Positions 53,858 to 64,000 of a stretch of 64,000 nt of DNA are shown in pieces. Both the position numbers and the translations under genes were made by a program. The notes under the pieces were generated by a model. The model saw only the letters and a list, made by a program, of their open reading frames with translations. It did no database searches and was not told where the DNA came from. The stretch comes from Cranoglanis bouderius (Eukaryota > Chordata > Actinopteri > Siluriformes > Cranoglanididae), in the NCBI GenBank assembly GCA_023630585.1, contig CM042543.1, forward strand, positions 22,042,260 to 22,106,259, written 5' to 3'. The first letter of the stretch is position 1; the number at the start of each line of letters is the position of its first letter.

Positions 53858-55394
53858 AATATTTCTGATAATATATATATCACATTCAGTTATCCCCCAG
53901 ATCAAAACTAAGGTACCTAATATTAAGGCCATAAGTTGTATGATGTGAAACAAACACATATGATAATACTGATGTAAAAATATTTAAGAATAGAGTTAAG
54001 ACATGACCCCAGTTCAAAATATTAATTGGACTTTTCCCATCCATCTCTATGAAATGGAAGGTTTATATATTTTAATAACCTTGTCATTAGTCATGGTAAT
54101 GTATTCTCTCCCTGCTGGGATGGCACCTTTGACCAAAAAAGTAATCAACAACCTCATGTCACCTCAAGTTATATTAAGTTAATATAGCTTCAGCTAGTCT
54201 GAGGCTAGAATTTCTGTCTAGGGAGTGGTCTTAATAAAAGATCTTAATCAAATATCTCAAACACTTAATCACCAGCTGCTTGTGATCATACATTTTGGTG
54301 GGGCAGGAAAACATTTATAACAACAAAGCCGAGAGGCTATCACACTTGACTTATGCTATAGGCTACTACCTCACAAACTTTAAGAGTAACCCCATAATAA
54401 GCAGTTGAGAGCCAACAACATACAGGCATCCAGAATACAGTTTAGCAACTTGTTTTGAGTGGTTTTAGACATACCTTTGTTCAACTGTGGTCTATACTTC
54501 GGTGTTTGTCCAGGTTTCAGTAAAAATTCCAGCCCAACTACATCTCAAAAATCACACAAAAGACCTGAAACTAGCACAAAAAATTCAGGTATTAGAAAAC
54601 ACGTGACACATTTTTCTTCTTTTTTTTCAGCTCATGCATGGGAAACAAGCTCACCTTTTTGCATACACTTTTCTCACGTACATTTTCCACTCCAAAATTC
54701 CCTTTTCCCTCTCCCAATCTTTGCAATATATCTTACAACAGAAATGTTTATGTAGAGGATAGACACAATTTGTAGTTACACTTTGCCTTTGTTTCATGGA
54801 AATGTATTATATTTATGTATGGGGTTTTTTCCAACTATAAAATGAAATATTGGTGACCGCAGAGTATTTTTAAATGAGCTCAATCTGACAAGCCTGTCAT
54901 TAACTGTCCTATCCGGCCCTCTGTCTCCAGTGAAAATGTTGACAGTGCGAGCATGTGGCAGCGTGATTCCTGCCCCAGTGAGCCTCTATTAGTGCTTGTT
55001 GTAGTTTTTATTTTTGATTACTAGGTGCAATAAGAACTCTGTGGAACTAAATGGGGGAGCCTGCACACCATTCTATGATTGAGCAACATTTAGAAAGGTG
55101 AGCAAATCTATAGAACATTAGCTTATATCGGTCAAAAAAGCCATTATTTTCATGGTCTTGGTGGTCCATGATATCAAAGCATTATTTCCCAGATAAGATT
55201 TATATTTCATGCATGCGGAAGCAGCTATCACTGAAATCAATAAGTCTGCTAATCATGAGGCAAATTTATATCTTAATAGCACACACATGCACACACTCTG
55301 CCACTGAGTACACAGTCGGAGCATTTTAGTCAATTGCTCTAAATACACTTGAGACCTTGGAAACTGGGTCTTGGGGAAGAGGGACAATATCAAC
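53858..55394. other. Stretch with no recognised gene
   Basis: About 1.5 kb without recognised transposon ends or coding signal. The open frame at 54459-54755 has no recognisable domain. Confidence 0.5.
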
Positions 55395-55395
55395 A

Positions 55396-56735
55396 ATGCC
55401 CTCCACTAATATTGGCACCCTTGATAAATTTGAGAAAGAAGGCTGTGAAAAATTGTCTTTATTGTTTAACCTTTTGATGTTTTGTTTAAAAATTTACAAA
55501 AATACTCTCATAGATATCAAACAATTGAAAAACACAACACAGGTTTATCAAAAATATATAAATATATCTTTGTTAAATATAGGTGTGCAACAATTATTGG
55601 CACCCCCATGAATTCATATGAGAAAAATATATATTCCCATTGATATTTTACAAGTATATTCCCATTGATATTTTACATTTATTAGTACACTTGGGTCACT
55701 AGGAACAGGAAATTGTTCAACCATGACTTACTGTTTCATAGGGGTATAAATATGAGGTAACACATAGGCCAAATTCCCTTAGTCATTCATAACAATGGGT
55801 AAGACTATGGAATATAGCTGTGATGTGTGGTAAAAGGTTGTTGAGCTTCACAAAATGGGAAGCACTGTGAAGAGGATGGTTCGAGTGGCCAAAAAATCTC
55901 CAAGGATCACAGCTGGAGAATTGCAGAAGTTAGTTGCATCTTGGGGTCAGAAATTCTACAAAACTACAATCCAAAAAAAAAAAAAAAACCTCAAGCATCT
56001 TCAGTTTGCCAGACACTACTGGAACATCAAATGGAATCGGGTTCTATGGTCAGATGAAACCAAAATAGAGCTTTTTGGCAATAAATACCAGAGTTGGTTT
56101 TGGCAGGCACAGAGAGGTAGCCATATGGAAAAGTACCTCATGCCCATGGTTAAATATAATGGTGGCGCTTTAATGTTTTCGGGCTGTTTTTCTGCCAGAG
56201 GACCTGGACATTTTGTTAGGATACATGGCATCATAGACTCTATCAAATATCAGTAGATATTAAATGAAAACCTGACTGCCTCTGCCAGAAGGCAGCGGTT
56301 GGATCTTCCAGCAGGACAATGATCCAAAACATACATCAAAATCAACACAAAAATAGCTTACTGACCACAAAATCAAGGCCTTGCCATGGCCATCCCAGTC
56401 CCCTGACTTGAAACCCATAGAAAACCTGTGGGGTGAACTGAAGAGGAGAGTCCTCCAACGTGGACCTCGGAATTTGAAGGATCTGGAGAGATTATGTATG
56501 GAGGAATGGTCTCAGATCCCTTGCCATGTATTCTCCAAACTCATCAGGCATTATAGGAGAAGACTGAGAGCTGTTATCTTGGCAATGGGAGGTAGCATGA
56601 ATTATTGACTGAAAGGGTGCCAATAATTGTTGCACACCTATATTTAACAAATATTTTTTAAATTTTTTTTTTTATAAACCTGTGTTTTGTCTGCAATTGT
56701 TTGATATCCATGAGAGCAGAGAATTTTTGTGAATT
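55396..56735 (+). mobile_element. Tc1-like transposon, right terminus truncated (family I)
   Basis: The left end is TGCCCTCCACTAATATTGGC near 55398. The inner inverted repeats match: left 55497-55605 (ATCAAACAATTGAAAAA, GTGTGCAACAATTATTGGCA) and right 56612-56725. The right outermost 100 bp are lost into a TA microsatellite at 56736. Confidence 0.85.
55795..56608 (+). pseudogene. Tc1 transposase relic (family I)
   Basis: ATG 55795 starts MGKTMEYSCDVW and meets a stop after 12 codons. The same frame reopens as GSTVKRMVRVAKKSPRITAG and runs to 56256 with LWSDETKIELFG (first Asp) and FSGCFSARGPGHFVR. The first HTH is missing and a lysine run replaces several residues at 55973-55987. The region of the second Asp (near 56315) is out of frame. 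The last part, 56381-56608, has SQSPDLKPIENLWGELKRRV with the Glu, ending GGSMNY. Confidence 0.88.
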
Positions 56736-56760
56736 GTATATATATATATATATATATATA
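56736..56760. repeat. TA microsatellite at the junction of two Tc1 elements
   Basis: About 12 TA units between elements I and J; TA is the Tc1 target. Confidence 0.95.
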
Positions 56761-58363
56761 GTGGGTATAGAAAAGAATCACCCCCCTTTAAAATAATCAC
56801 ATTTTGCTGCTTTTCAGCCTGAAATGAAGACGGGGACAGTTTTTGTTTTATCCAGCTGTATTTACTCAGTGCAACTTATATCCTTCACTTGGATGTTATA
56901 ACACCAACATGTCAGAAATTTTTTTTAAATACAATAAAAAAACAGAATCACTGAGTTGGAAAAAGGATCACGCCCCTCCTAAAAATGACCTGTAAATTCA
57001 GTCAGGTGTAGCTAATCATCTTCTCAAGGGCACACAAAGCCATTTGACTTTCAACTGTTATCAGCTGTGGTCATTTTTAATAGCTCAGCATGAAAAGAGT
57101 TTTCCTGGAGCATTTTTCAGTCCTTGGTAGTGCAAAACAATCACTGAAGCAAACAATCAACTATGGGTGGCAAGGCACTGTCAAACGATCTCCGGGATAA
57201 AGTTGTGGACAGACACAAGTTAGGAGATGGATACAAAAAAATTTCAGAGGCTTTATCAATGCCTAGAAGCACAGTGAAGTCTATCATTAAGAAGTGGAAG
57301 GTACTCGGTACAACACAGACCCTTCCTAGATCAGGATGTCACTCCAAACTGGATGAAAGAGCCAGGAGGGAACTGTTCAGAGAGGCTATCAACTCTGAAG
57401 CAGTTGCAGGAATTTAAGAGCGGTCATTGTGTGCATGTGACAACATCACAAATTCTCCACAAATGTGGCTTGTATGGGAGGGCTGCCAGAAAAAAGCCAC
57501 CCATGACTGAACTTTGCCAAAACGCACCTTGAAGATTCTGAGGCCACATGAAAAAAGGTGTTATGTTCAGATGAGACTAAAATTGAATTATTTGGCCTCA
57601 ACACCAAACGATATGTCTGGTGGAAATCCAATACAGCTCACCATCCAAATAACACCATTCCTACAGTAAAGCATGGAGGTGGTAATATCCTGTTATGGGG
57701 GTGTTTCTCTGCAGCAGGGACTGGAACACTTGTCAGGATAGAAGGAAAAATGGATGAGGTAAAATACCGTCAAATTCATGAGGAAAATCTGCTGCCCTCT
57801 GCCAGAAAGTTGTCAGTGGGAAGAAGATTTACCTTCCAACATGACAATGACCCAAAGCACACAGCAAAACTGACCACACAGTGGTTGAAGGAGAAAAAGG
57901 TGAATGTCCTTGCATGGCCTAGTCAGAGCCCAGACTTAAACCCCATTGAAAATCTGTGGAATGACTTGAAGACTGCAGTCCACAAACGGTCACCATCAAA
58001 TTTAACTGAACTTGAGTAGTTCTGCAAAGAAGAGTGGGCAAATATTGCAAAGTCTAGATGTGCAAAGTTAGTAGAGACATATCCCAACAGACTAAAGGCT
58101 GTAATTAAAGCAAAAGGTGGTTCAACAAAATACTGACACAAGGGGGTGATCCTTTTTCTAATTCAGCGATTCTGTTTTTTAAATTAATTTATTTATTTTT
58201 TACATTTCTGACATGTTGGTGTTATATCTTTCACTTGGATGTTATAAGTTGCACTGAGTAAATACAGCTTGATAAAAGAAAAACTGTGTCCGTCTTCATT
58301 TCAGGCTGAAAAGCAACAAATATGATTATTTTAAAGGGGGGTGATTCTTTTCTATACCCACTG
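56759..58363 (+). mobile_element. Tc1-like transposon, complete ends (family J)
   Basis: Ends AGTGGGTATAGAAAAGAATC and GATTCTTTTCTATACCCACTG are flanked by TA. The long arms (AGCCTGAAATGAAGACGG near 56816 and its inverse near 58288) show an inverted-repeat length of about 200 bp. Size is 1605 bp. Confidence 0.95.
57163..58134 (+). pseudogene. Tc1 transposase with near-intact catalytic domain (family J)
   Basis: ATG 57163 opens MGGKALSNDLRDKVVDRHKL with a normal HTH (GYKKISEALSMPRSTVKSII) and stops at 57417. Frameshifts fall between about 57400 and 57550. From 57558 a single frame holds CSDETKIELFG (first Asp), GGGNILLWGCFSAAGTG, FTFQHDNDPKHTAK (second Asp) and SQSPDLNPIENLWNDLK (Glu), with 34 residues between the last two. 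A TAG at 58017-58019 cuts off the end, but the same frame continues to GGSTKY and the natural stop at 58132-58134. The whole DDE core is thus readable in one frame. Confidence 0.92.
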
Positions 58364-58654
58364 TATTTGACTCTGCCAATTTTACACATTATTTTAGTTT
58401 AAAAGACATTATTTTTTACTATAGTGATACTAAAAATAAACCTCTGGAGTATGTGGTTAATATTTTCATTTTATATGGTAAATTTTTCATTCATAAACAA
58501 AAATTTGCATATGGTATTCATTCCTTTACCCACCTTAAAATGGAATTAAACTCACTTTTTAAAGCTTTTTATTTTATAAAGAATTAAAAAAAAACAACCT
58601 AAGATTCCTTAATAGCTTGAAGAAATGTTTAAAGGAATTCCATGTATTAAGATG

Positions 58655-60150
58655 CTTTCTCTGTGTTGTAAAATCAAACAAAAGCAATTGAAATTGAGGT
58701 AGTTTCCCTAAAGTCAACAAAAAATGCAACTTATAATGACTTCTCCAGTATCAAAATTAATCAACCCCTTCATGGCAAGCATCTGTATTACTTAGTAGAG
58801 CACTCTTTTGCTCTTATGACCTGCTACAAACAAGATGCATAGCCAAACACCAGCTTCTGGCAGCGTTCCTGAGGAATCTTAGCCTATTCCTCATGGGCAA
58901 TGGCCTCCAGTTCAGTAATATTCAGTTTGCATGCTGCAACTGCCTTCTTCAAATCCCACCAGAGATTTTCTGTGGGGTTCAAGTCAGGTGTTTGATGGCC
59001 ACTGTAGAGTCTTCCAGGACTTCTTCTGCAACCAAGCCTGGGAGGAATTTGAGGTATGCATTGTCCTGTTGGGAGGTCCAATTACGCCCAAGCTTCAGCT
59101 TCCTCACAGATGGCATGATGTTTTCTCCTAGGATTTCCTGATACTTCAATGAATCCATCTTGCCTTCCACACACAGGTTTCCAGTGCTAGACGATGCAAA
59201 GCAGCCCCAGAGCATCACTAAGCCACCACCATGCTTGACTGTGGACAGAGTGTTCTTTTCAGCGTATGCTTCATTCTTCTTCCTCCAGACACATCACTGA
59301 TCCATTGTGCCGAAAGGTTCCACAGAACAGAAACCCAAAACTTCTGTGGTTTATTTATATGATTTTGAGCATATTGGAGACGACTTTTCTTACTTTTGGG
59401 TCAGTAGTGGTGTATGTCTTGGAGTTCTGGCATGGAAACTGCGTTTAGTACACGCCTTACTGTGCTCACTGAAACCCCAGTGCCTGTTGCCACCAAGTCT
59501 TGTTGCAGGTCTTTTGCAGTCACTTGAGGGTTTTTTACAGCCTGCCTTCTCAGAAATCTCGTTGCAGCCACTGATAGCTTCCTTTTTCTTCTCTGTCCAG
59601 GTAGTGTAACCACTGCTCCCTTAACTCTGAACTTGTGAACTATGCTTCCAATGGTGTCTCTAGGAACATTCAGTGCCTTCACTATCTTTTTATATCCTGC
59701 TCCTTGTTTGTGAAGGTGATGATCTCTTCTCTTAACGTTTTGGACCATTCTTTTGACTTAGCCATATTTCTAACATGCAGTCAAAGGTGACACTCAACAA
59801 ACCCCTAGCCAGTTCAGGTATTTCCAGTGTTCCAGCTCAAGCACACCTGGTGCAACTAATGAAGCCCTTGATTAGTTGCATCAGGTGTGCTTGAGACAAC
59901 TCCTGTTTTGCATATTTGTGCTGTTGTGAGGGATTCTATTCAGGGGGTTGAATAATTTTGAGACTGGAGAAGTCATTATAAGTTGCATTTCCAGTTTAAT
60001 TTGGGGAAACCACTTGAAGCATTCATTGTGTTGAACTATTTCAATTGCTTTTGTTTAATTTGTTCATTGCAAACAGCTGAAAGTCTGTCAATTTTAACAA
60101 TAAACCTGATTTGCAATGGGGATTGATAATTTTTATTGCAATTTTTTATT
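58655..60150 (-). mobile_element. Tc1-like transposon, left end truncated (family K)
   Basis: Inverted arms: ACAAAAGCAATTGAAATTGA near 58679 and TTTCAATTGCTTTTG near 60038, and GACTTCTCCAGTATCAAAAT near 58739 with GAGACTGGAGAAGTC near 59958. On the right the outer part TTGCAATGGGGATTGATAAT (60111) reaches the end. On the left this outermost part is missing. Confidence 0.85.
58796..59765 (-). pseudogene. Tc1 transposase relic (family K)
   Basis: On the minus strand ATG 59765 opens MAKSKEWSKTVKRRDHHL. The open piece 59748-59401 covers the paired HTH region (GYKKIVKALNVPRDTIGSIV, then KRKLSVAATRFLRRQAVK). The piece 59218-58979 holds MLWGCFASSSTGN and a damaged second box, SQQDNAYLKF. The piece 59081-58884 holds QTPDLNPTENLWWDLKKAV, with Glu kept. 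The first catalytic box, opposite about 59330, is broken. Several frameshifts. Confidence 0.87.
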
Positions 60151-60154
60151 GTAA

Positions 60155-60312
60155 ATCTTCAGATACCTGTCCATGATCGCAGGGGTTTTACATTCCTTCT
60201 GCTATATCTTCAGATACCTGTCCGTGATCACAGGGGTTTCGTGCCCAAATATCCTTTTACATTCATACTGCTATATCTTCAGATACCTGTCCATGATCGC
60301 AGGAGTTTCATG
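60155..60312 (+). repeat. Three-copy local repeat
   Basis: ATCTTCAGATACCTGTCC, followed by GATC and CAGGGGTTT, occurs at 60155, 60206 and 60275, separated by 51 and 69 bp. It adjoins the right end of the Tc1 element K. Confidence 0.85.
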
Positions 60313-61610
60313 TTTGAAAAATACTATTGTTATGAAATGCTTATTTCACTTAAATAATCTCAAAGTCATACTGATTTTACATCAATTCTATCATGTGTCC
60401 TAACATGCTAGTGTTGAAACTGCAGTGAAACGTTAGTTTCCACGGTACTGAAACCCCGGGAATTTAGTGAATGCCGGATGAGCTATTTTGAAATGTCACA
60501 AAATGTCCTGTAATGTTGTGAAATGATGCACATGTATGGTACAGATCAGGCAGAGTTGTAAAGCATAAAAAAGTGTGTATGTGCATAAGCAACAATGGCA
60601 CACTTGTGGTGCAAATCATCCCATGCGACGGTTAAAGTCACAGAGATCACACTTTTTCTGCATTCTGATGTTTGATTTGAACATTAACTGAAGCTCTTGA
60701 CCTGTATCTGCATCATTTAATGCATTGTGCTGCTGCCACATGATTGGCTGATGGGACAACTGCATAAATAAGCAGGAGTACAGGTGTTCCTATTAAAGTG
60801 GACGGTGAGTGTATATATTTAAGGAGTATAAATAAAAACCCTGCCCAAAGCTCTAATCTTAACTGTAAATTTTCTTTCATATTGACCTTTGTGAATATTT
60901 GTGAAATACTGAGGACAAGAACACTGAACTTTCCAGGACACACATTAAAGAGCATTTTTTTCTTTTTGTACTGAATGAGAAAAATAAAAAGTATTTTTTC
61001 TGTAGATGATATACAACAGTGAGGCAGGGATGGACCCAAGGGTTTAAGAAAGTATAATTCATTTCTGCATTATTATGATTCATTCATTCAAATAAACCAC
61101 AAAATAATTTATTCAATTAAAGGACTACAGCCAGCCAAGGTCCAGCCAAAGGGCTTCCAAACAGGACTATTGTACATATACACATGAATAAGAACAGTAA
61201 TGAAGGTTACTGCTTTACAAATGGAGAAGGTTGGAATGGAGTGAAAGAAAGAAGAGGCTGAGTAAGATGTGGAGGTAGAGGAGTAGGAAGAGTAGAAAGA
61301 AGGCTTGCACTGCATGATCAACTAAGTTATGATGTGATTATTATTTATTTATTTGTGTCAGCAATTGCAGGTTAAGTAGTGTGAAAACACAGGCAAACAG
61401 TTCCAAAAATGTAAGGCTGGTTCAAAAATGGGCAAAAAGTCAGGTGATCAGCAAACAGTAAACCAGGAAAGACAAAGGCAAACAACGTAAAACAGATCGG
61501 GTCAAAACAGGTAAACAGTCAGAACAGTGGCATGGTATAGTCAGGTGCACAGAGACAAAACTGAGCATATACGTTGCAGTGTGTGAATTAATGAAAGTCT
61601 CTTTTAAAGA
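60313..61610. other. Non-coding stretch
   Basis: Contains one transposon end fragment (60719-60813). The part 61370-61600, rich in CAGGCAAACAG-like words, could be remnant LTR of the adjacent gypsy fragment. No gene seen. Confidence 0.45.
60719..60813 (+). mobile_element. End fragment of another Tc1/mariner family
   Basis: GCTGCCACATGATTGGCTGA, then CAGGTGTTCCTATTAAAGTG and GACGGTGAGTGTA, is the known outer end of a very common fish transposon whose terminus contains a TTATTAAAGTGG-like word. Only about 95 bp are present. Confidence 0.7.
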
Positions 61611-61639
61611 GTGTGTGTGTGGCTGAAGCTTGGTGATTG

Positions 61640-62560
61640 TGAGTGGGGTAAACTGGAATGGTTACCATTCCTCCACTACAAAAATGGGTCTGTGTGCTTG
61701 AGGGTGGGAGCCTTGGTGAATGCAGTTTTGAGCTGGTTTAGGGCTTATTCTGCAGCTGGATTCCATGCAAGGTGGTTTGGTTTTCCATGGAGAAGAGAGG
61801 TCAAAGGATGTGTGAAGGAGCTTAAACCTCAGCTGAAGCGATGGTAGAAATGGGCAAAACCTATGAACCACTGCAGGTCTTTGACTGTTTGTGGTGTGGG
61901 CCAGTCTGCTATAGCCCCCACCTTGGATTGGTCCATTGTTATTTTCTCCGAGCTGATAAAATATCCCAAGAATGTGCTGGTGAAATTCACATTTTCCCCC
62001 CTTGACATAATGGAAAAATCCTATTGGATTTTTGTCGAGGGAACCAGGGTAATGCTAACTTCCGGGTTGGCCTACAAAAATACGTCATCCCTGACGACTT
62101 CCACATTAGTGTCCGACACTTGAGAAGGGGACACCCATCTCAATCATAATGTCCAGAGGTGGTGCTAAAAGCTGTCTTCAACTCGTCCCCCTCTCTGATG
62201 CGACCCAGTTTGTATGCACTACGAAGGTCCAGCTTGGTGAAAACATGAGCTGATCTGAGTTGTTCTAATGGCAACAGATACCAATACTTAATGGTGTACT
62301 GGTTGAGGCCCCAATAGTCAATACATGGTCTGAGACTGCCCCCTTTCTTCTCCATAAAGAAAAACCCAGCTGAGGCAAGAGAGGTGGATGGCCTGATATA
62401 ACCCTCTTGGAGTTGTCTCCTGGATATACTCCTCCATAGCATGTTGCGCAGCCACTGACAGGGGGAAAATCCAACTGCAAGGGGGCGTGGTACCAGGAAG
62501 CGGCTCAATAGCACAGTTGTAGGGTCGATGCGGAGGCAGCCCACTGACTTTAACTTTGCT
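61640..62560 (-). pseudogene. Gypsy reverse transcriptase relic, palm motif missing
   Basis: The open piece 62544-62140 reads EGYIRPSTSLASAGFFFMEK, LRPCIDYWGLNQYTIK, VFTKLDLRSAYKL and LKTAFSTTSGHYD, which are RT blocks 1-4 of Ty3/gypsy. The first catalytic Asp (KLDL) is there. Immediately afterwards the block with the YxDD box is absent. A roughly 120-bp unrelated segment lies at 62020-62140. Homology returns with KGGKCEFHQHILGYFISSEK, then WPTPQTVKDLQWFIGFAHFY and the start of RNase H to about 61640. Stops occur throughout. Confidence 0.85.
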
Positions 62561-62658
62561 GAACACTTCGCTCAGGTCCTGGTATTCGGGGGAATGGAAA
62601 TCTGAACTTGGTTGTCAGGGCTCTCAACAGAAGTGGAAGACAGAGAAATTGTTGGGAC

Positions 62659-63063
62659 TCAGAGACAGTATGGGGACCAGTGCATGAGCTGTTTGTCTGG
62701 CCAGGAGATTGGGGTGTTAAGTTGTTCCAGCCACAGGAGGCCCAGGATCACCAGATGTTTATCTGAAACTGTGAAGAGCAGTGTCACATATTCAAAGTGG
62801 CCTGCACCAACCTGGAGGAGGAGAGGTTGTGTGCAATGTGTGATGGTTTTTCCCCCTGTCGGGAGCAGGGGCTGAGTGGGAATGTTCAGACTGTGAACTG
62901 TATCCAGGTCTCTGAAGTTTCCTTCTGAGTCTGAGTCGATCAGCGTTGTCAGAACAGAGAGAACGTACCACAATAGGTAAAGTGAAAGCCCCAGTAAAGT
63001 GTGCCCCAGCTGCATGGGCTCTGCGGTGTTGCTGGCAGTCGGGAGTGCTCCCTCAGTTAGCAA
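62659..63063 (-). pseudogene. Gypsy gag end and aspartic protease relic
   Basis: A 134-codon open piece reads EPMQLGHTLLG, a typical gag C-terminal motif. It then shows the protease active site LIDSDSEGNF where LIDSGSEGNF would be expected, so the Gly of the Asp-Ser/Thr-Gly triad is replaced by Asp. Further on is HLVILGLLWLEQLNTPISW, matching the LG(L)PWL motif after the protease flap. The CCHC knuckle expected between these parts is not seen. The product would not cleave. Confidence 0.82.
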
Positions 63064-63709
63064 TGAATGGCGACTGTGGAGCAGATGGTCGAAGTGGATA
63101 TTAGGGTCGATGAGGGAGTCAAGGGTTAGCTATTCGTCGCGACACACCAGCTCAGTGAGGATTTCTGGGTTCAATCCCTGGCGAAATGCGGTACTTACCG
63201 TGGTGTTATTCCATCCGCTCCCCGCTGAGATGGTATGAAACTCCTTGGCGTATTCTGCTACTCAGCATGAACCCTGGGCGATGATCAGGAGTTGTTCACC
63301 TGCCTCGTTGCCCTCCAGCAAATGGTCAAAAATGCGACGTAATAGCTCTGAGAAGCGTTCATAGGTGGAGACGCCTTGCTCCCAGACTTGCTCTGCCAGT
63401 GAGTAGACTCAGGAAGATCTTACGGGATTCTGACATCCCTTCATGGTTTGCAAAATACAGAAAGCATTGTAGACAAATTGAACAAAATTTGTTTGTATTT
63501 TTAGTAGTTTGTTTGATTGTTTGTTTACTGCTTCTCTTATTGCTCATTTGCTTCTATTATTGTTTGTTGGTCATTCACTTATTTGTTCATTTTCATCAAA
63601 GGTATATATTTTATGACCATTTCAGTTTTTGTTTCCACCTGCAAACACTATTTCATAAATGCATTGGTAAACAATGCATTACACAATACGTGTAAGTTCA
63701 CATGATATT

Positions 63710-63734
63710 TGTGTGTGTGTGTGTGTGTGTGTGA

Positions 63735-63807
<73 letters not shown>
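63710..63807. repeat. TG then GA microsatellite
   Basis: About 11 TG units followed by about 33 GA units with a short transition. Confidence 0.97.
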
Positions 63808-63808
<1 letters not shown>

Positions 63809-64000
63809 ATGTTTTTAGAAATTGGTGATAGGATATCACGTGATAGGAATATCAGACAGTTTTAACCTTTGTGGGAATGTTTATCTGAAAACTGCTTTTT
63901 ACAAAAACTGTAGCTGTTATATAAACAAATTAATTAATTAAAAACCTAAAAGAGAAAAAAAATGTTTCCATTTGGTTATTGAAGTTAAGATTATGGTTAG

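Larger units (their letters stand above)
61640..63420 (-). mobile_element. Degenerate Ty3/gypsy retrotransposon, gag-protease-RT part
   Basis: In minus-strand order it shows a gag end opposite 63080-63420, a protease region opposite about 62660-63000, an RT start opposite 62140-62560, and an RT end with RNase H start opposite 61660-62010. Integrase and clear LTRs are missing. It is the only source of Ty3/gypsy pol sequence in the window, and it is dead. Confidence 0.88.

Noticed and set aside
54459..54755. A 98-codon plus-strand frame as a gene
   Set aside because: No domain, no splice or promoter context and ordinary composition; within chance length for AT-rich DNA on two strands.
61109..61321. 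Ser/Tyr-rich minus-strand frame as a small secreted protein
   Set aside because: Low-complexity translation of an AG-rich stretch, with no signal peptide or conserved motif.

Overview
This looks like a teleost fish nuclear genome window, not a microbial one: AT-rich, intron-scale non-coding DNA, long microsatellites (CA, TG, GA, GATA, CTTT, ATT), tRNA-derived SINEs, an L2-type LINE relic, Ty3/gypsy sequence and above all a very dense load of Tc1/mariner DNA transposons. The Tc1 load would suit a catfish, but nothing here fixes the species.

Host gene content is sparse. The only convincing pieces are two plus-strand exons, a 75-nt internal exon at 11758-11832 and a terminal coding exon at 25959-26142. 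Their splice phases match across a 14.1-kb intron filled with mobile elements. I could not name the protein.

Layout: 1-6.9 kb holds three Tc1 elements and one short deletion derivative. 7.3-10.1 kb holds two adjacent solo LTRs of different families. 10.4-11.6 kb holds a short Tc1 derivative and a nested SINE pair. 13.9-14.6 kb is a solo LTR on the minus strand. 16.2-20.3 kb has another short Tc1 derivative, a second copy of the 1.8-kb solo LTR and a Tc1 relic. 20.3-28.5 kb is mostly unrecognised apart from a 0.5-kb Tc1 derivative and the terminal exon. 28.5-31.1 kb has an L2 relic with a nested insertion and a chimeric Tc1 element. 31.6-36.0 kb is a two-LTR retrotransposon. 36.2-42.2 kb is quiet. 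42.2-60.2 kb is again packed with Tc1 elements of at least eight families, plus a candidate third long LTR at 50.7-52.2 kb. 61.6-63.4 kb is a degenerate minus-strand Ty3/gypsy gag-protease-RT fragment.

The most notable object is the retrotransposon at 31636-36041. It has no recognisable protease, RT or integrase. It encodes a gag-like domain followed by a C6H2 zinc finger whose residues and spacing match the N-terminal finger of methionine aminopeptidase 1, and then a roughly 750-residue tail of tandem repeats. Eleven bases just after its 5' LTR are exactly complementary to eleven bases at the predicted transcript 5' end, the arrangement used for self-priming by Tf1/sushi-group elements. Two solo LTRs of the same family (9221-10114 and 13882-14594) have perfect 5-bp target duplications, so the family has been mobile. 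It is best read as a non-autonomous, trans-mobilised element carrying a captured host domain.

Every Tc1 transposase visible here is broken by stops, frameshifts or deletions, so none is predicted to be active.
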